Source: Stutzerimonas stutzeri
Lineage (GTDB): Bacteria; Pseudomonadota; Gammaproteobacteria; Enterobacterales; Pasteurellaceae
Length of the DNA: 64,000 bases
Assembly (NCBI GenBank): GCA_901420285.1
Contig: CABDVE010000001.1
Location: 1,302,001-1,366,000, forward strand
Direction of reading: 5' to 3'
Position 1 is the first letter of the stretch, and the number at the start of each line of letters is the position of its first letter. This document shows, piece by piece, positions 62,755 to 64,000 of this stretch. The notes beneath the pieces are model-generated. The model had not been told where the DNA came from. It worked only from the letters and a program-made list of their open reading frames with translations, and made no database searches. A program made the position numbers and the translations under genes.

Positions 62755-63948
62755 ATGTCTGAAACGATTTTAAACCCTTATTTCGGCGAATTTGGTGGAA
62801 TGTATGTACCGGAAATTTTAGTGCCGGTGTTGCAACAGCTGGAAAAAGCCTTTGTTGAAGCGAAAGACGATCCTGAATTTCAGCGCGAATTTCAGGATTT
62901 ATTGAAAAATTATGCGGGCAGACCGACCGCACTTACCCTTTGCCGTAACCTAACAAAAGGCACAAAAGCCAAAATCTATTTAAAACGCGAAGATTTATTA
63001 CATGGCGGCGCCCATAAAACCAACCAAGTTTTAGGTCAGATTTTACTGGCAAAACGCATGGGCAAAACCCGCATTATTGCGGAAACCGGTGCGGGACAAC
63101 ACGGGGTGGCGACCGCACTTGCTTGCGCCATGTTGGATATGCCTTGCCGCGTTTATATGGGCGCGAAAGACGTGGAACGACAATCACCAAACGTCTTCCG
63201 TATGCGTTTAATGGGCGCGGAAGTGGTGCCGGTGGAAAAAGGCTCCTGTTCTTTGAAAGACGCCTGCTGTGAAGCCATGCGTGATTGGTCGGCAAACTAT
63301 GAAACGACCCATTATTTATTAGGTACGGCGGCAGGGCCACATCCGTTCCCGACGATTGTGCGTGAATTCCAAAAAATGATTGGTGAAGAAACTAAGCGTC
63401 AAATTTTGGAAAAAGAAGGTCGCTTGCCGGATGCCGTGATTGCGGCGGTAGGTGGCGGCTCAAATGCCATCGGTATGTTTACGGATTTCATTGATGAACC
63501 GAATGTGCGTTTAATTGGCGTAGAACCTGCCGGTAAAGGCATTGAAACGGGTGAACATGGTGCACCATTAGGGCATGCCAAAGTCGGCATTTATTTCGGC
63601 ATGAAATCGCCGTTAATGCAAACGGCAGACGGGCAAGTAGAAGAATCCTACTCGATTTCTGCCGGTCTTGACTTCCCTTCCGTCGGCCCGCAACACGCCT
63701 ATTTGCAAAGTATCGGACGCGCAGAATACCCGAGCATTACCGATGACGAAGCCCTAAGCGCGTTCCAAGAACTGGCGAAACATGAAGGCATTATTCCGGC
63801 GCTGGAAAGCTCCCACGCCCTTGCGCAAGCATTAAAAATGATCCGTCAAGAACCGAATAAAGAACAAATTTTAGTGGTGAATTTATCCGGTCGTGGTGAT
63901 AAAGACATTTTCACCGTTGATAAAATTTTAAATGAAAAAGGAATGTAA
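62755..63948 (+). CDS. trpB: tryptophan synthase beta chain
   Basis: PLP enzyme joining indole and serine. The PLP lysine is K88 (GGAHKTNQ), with the glycine loop [10 protein letters not shown] near residue 232 and [12 protein letters not shown]. 397 residues, complete. Uptake cores at 62926 and 63112. AAGGAAAACTC ribosome binding site. Followed by trpA after 2 bases. Confidence 0.97.
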   Translation: MSETILNPYFGEFGGMYVPEILVPVLQQLEKAFVEAKDDPEFQREFQDLLKNYAGRPTALTLCRNLTKGTKAKIYLKREDLLHGGAHKTNQVLGQILLAKRMGKTRIIAETGAGQHGVATALACAMLDMPCRVYMGAKDVERQSPNVFRMRLMGAEVVPVEKGSCSLKDACCEAMRDWSANYETTHYLLGTAAGPHPFPTIVREFQKMIGEETKRQILEKEGRLPDAVIAAVGGGSNAIGMFTDFIDEPNVRLIGVEPAGKGIETGEHGAPLGHAKVGIYFGMKSPLMQTADGQVEESYSISAGLDFPSVGPQHAYLQSIGRAEYPSITDDEALSAFQELAKHEGIIPALESSHALAQALKMIRQEPNKEQILVVNLSGRGDKDIFTVDKILNEKGM

Positions 63949-63950
63949 TC

Positions 63951-64000
63951 ATGAGCCGTTTTGAAACTACCTTTGCCCAATTAAGCGCGAAAAATGAAGG
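63951..64000 (+). CDS. trpA: tryptophan synthase alpha chain (start only, cut by window edge)
   Basis: Sixteen codons are visible (MSRFETTFAQLSAKNE), matching the usual TrpA N-terminus. ATG two bases after the trpB stop with AAAAAGGAATG upstream. The rest lies outside the window. Confidence 0.9.
   Translation, partial: MSRFETTFAQLSAKNE

Overview
The window looks like chromosomal DNA of a Pasteurellaceae member, most likely Aggregatibacter. The reasons are repeated copies of the Haemophilus-type uptake signal core AAGTGCGGT, moderate GC, protein sequences that closely resemble Haemophilus influenzae counterparts as I recall them, and a ygiW-qseBC cluster like that of A. actinomycetemcomitans. 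The genus is an inference. I see no complete insertion sequence, prophage, CRISPR array or rRNA operon. One tRNA gene (initiator tRNA-fMet) is present.

Layout. 1-1.5 kb: start of a FecCD-type iron transporter permease, then tusE and ttcA (tRNA thiolation). 1.7-8.4 kb: the mukFEB condensin operon. 8.6-10.9 kb: a DMT-family transporter and sbcB. 11.6-12.6 kb: two tandem ferritins behind a promoter with Fur-like sites. 12.8-15.0 kb: moaACDE (molybdopterin) with a probable Moco riboswitch, then divergent yvcK. 16.3-21 kb: thiI, and xseB-ispA-dxs (isoprenoid precursors). 21.3-23.8 kb: dgt and an LrgAB/YohJK pair. 24-29.1 kb: a lipoprotein nuclease, csdA-csdE with a zinc-ribbon gene, queF and ppnN. 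29.2-37.3 kb: tyrA under two TyrR boxes, a broken glycosyltransferase, then the classical metY-rimP-nusA-infB-rbfA-truB translation cluster. 37.4-41 kb: a tiny lipoprotein, a kinase-like protein and ygiW-qseBC. 41.1-43.9 kb: thrS and azoR. 44-50.6 kb: trpE-trpG-(tautomerase)-trpD-(glf)-trpCF. 50.9-57.4 kb: hydrogenase 2 (hybOABCDE-hybG). 57.8-61.2 kb: oadGAB, the sodium-pumping oxaloacetate decarboxylase. 61.5-64 kb: ydfG, a small membrane protein, trpB and the start of trpA.

How the genes work together. The tryptophan pathway is split into two TrpR-box operons (44 kb and 61 kb), with tyrA under separate TyrR-type control. Hydrogenase 2, under a well placed FNR-type promoter, and the oxaloacetate decarboxylase form an anaerobic energy block. 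Molybdenum cofactor, thiamine/tRNA sulfur (thiI, tusE, ttcA, csdAE) and queuosine genes fill much of the first half.

The most striking signal is not a gene. A 12-base word, CAATGCGGTGCT (reverse complement AGCACCGCATTG), occurs about 31 times exactly, plus several one-mismatch copies, in 64 kb; about 0.01 would be expected by chance. It outnumbers the classical uptake signal core (about 17 exact copies by eye), lies in both orientations, inside genes in several reading frames, and as inverted pairs that make terminator-like hairpins between genes. It shares TGCGGT with the uptake sequence and could be a second or diverged uptake word.
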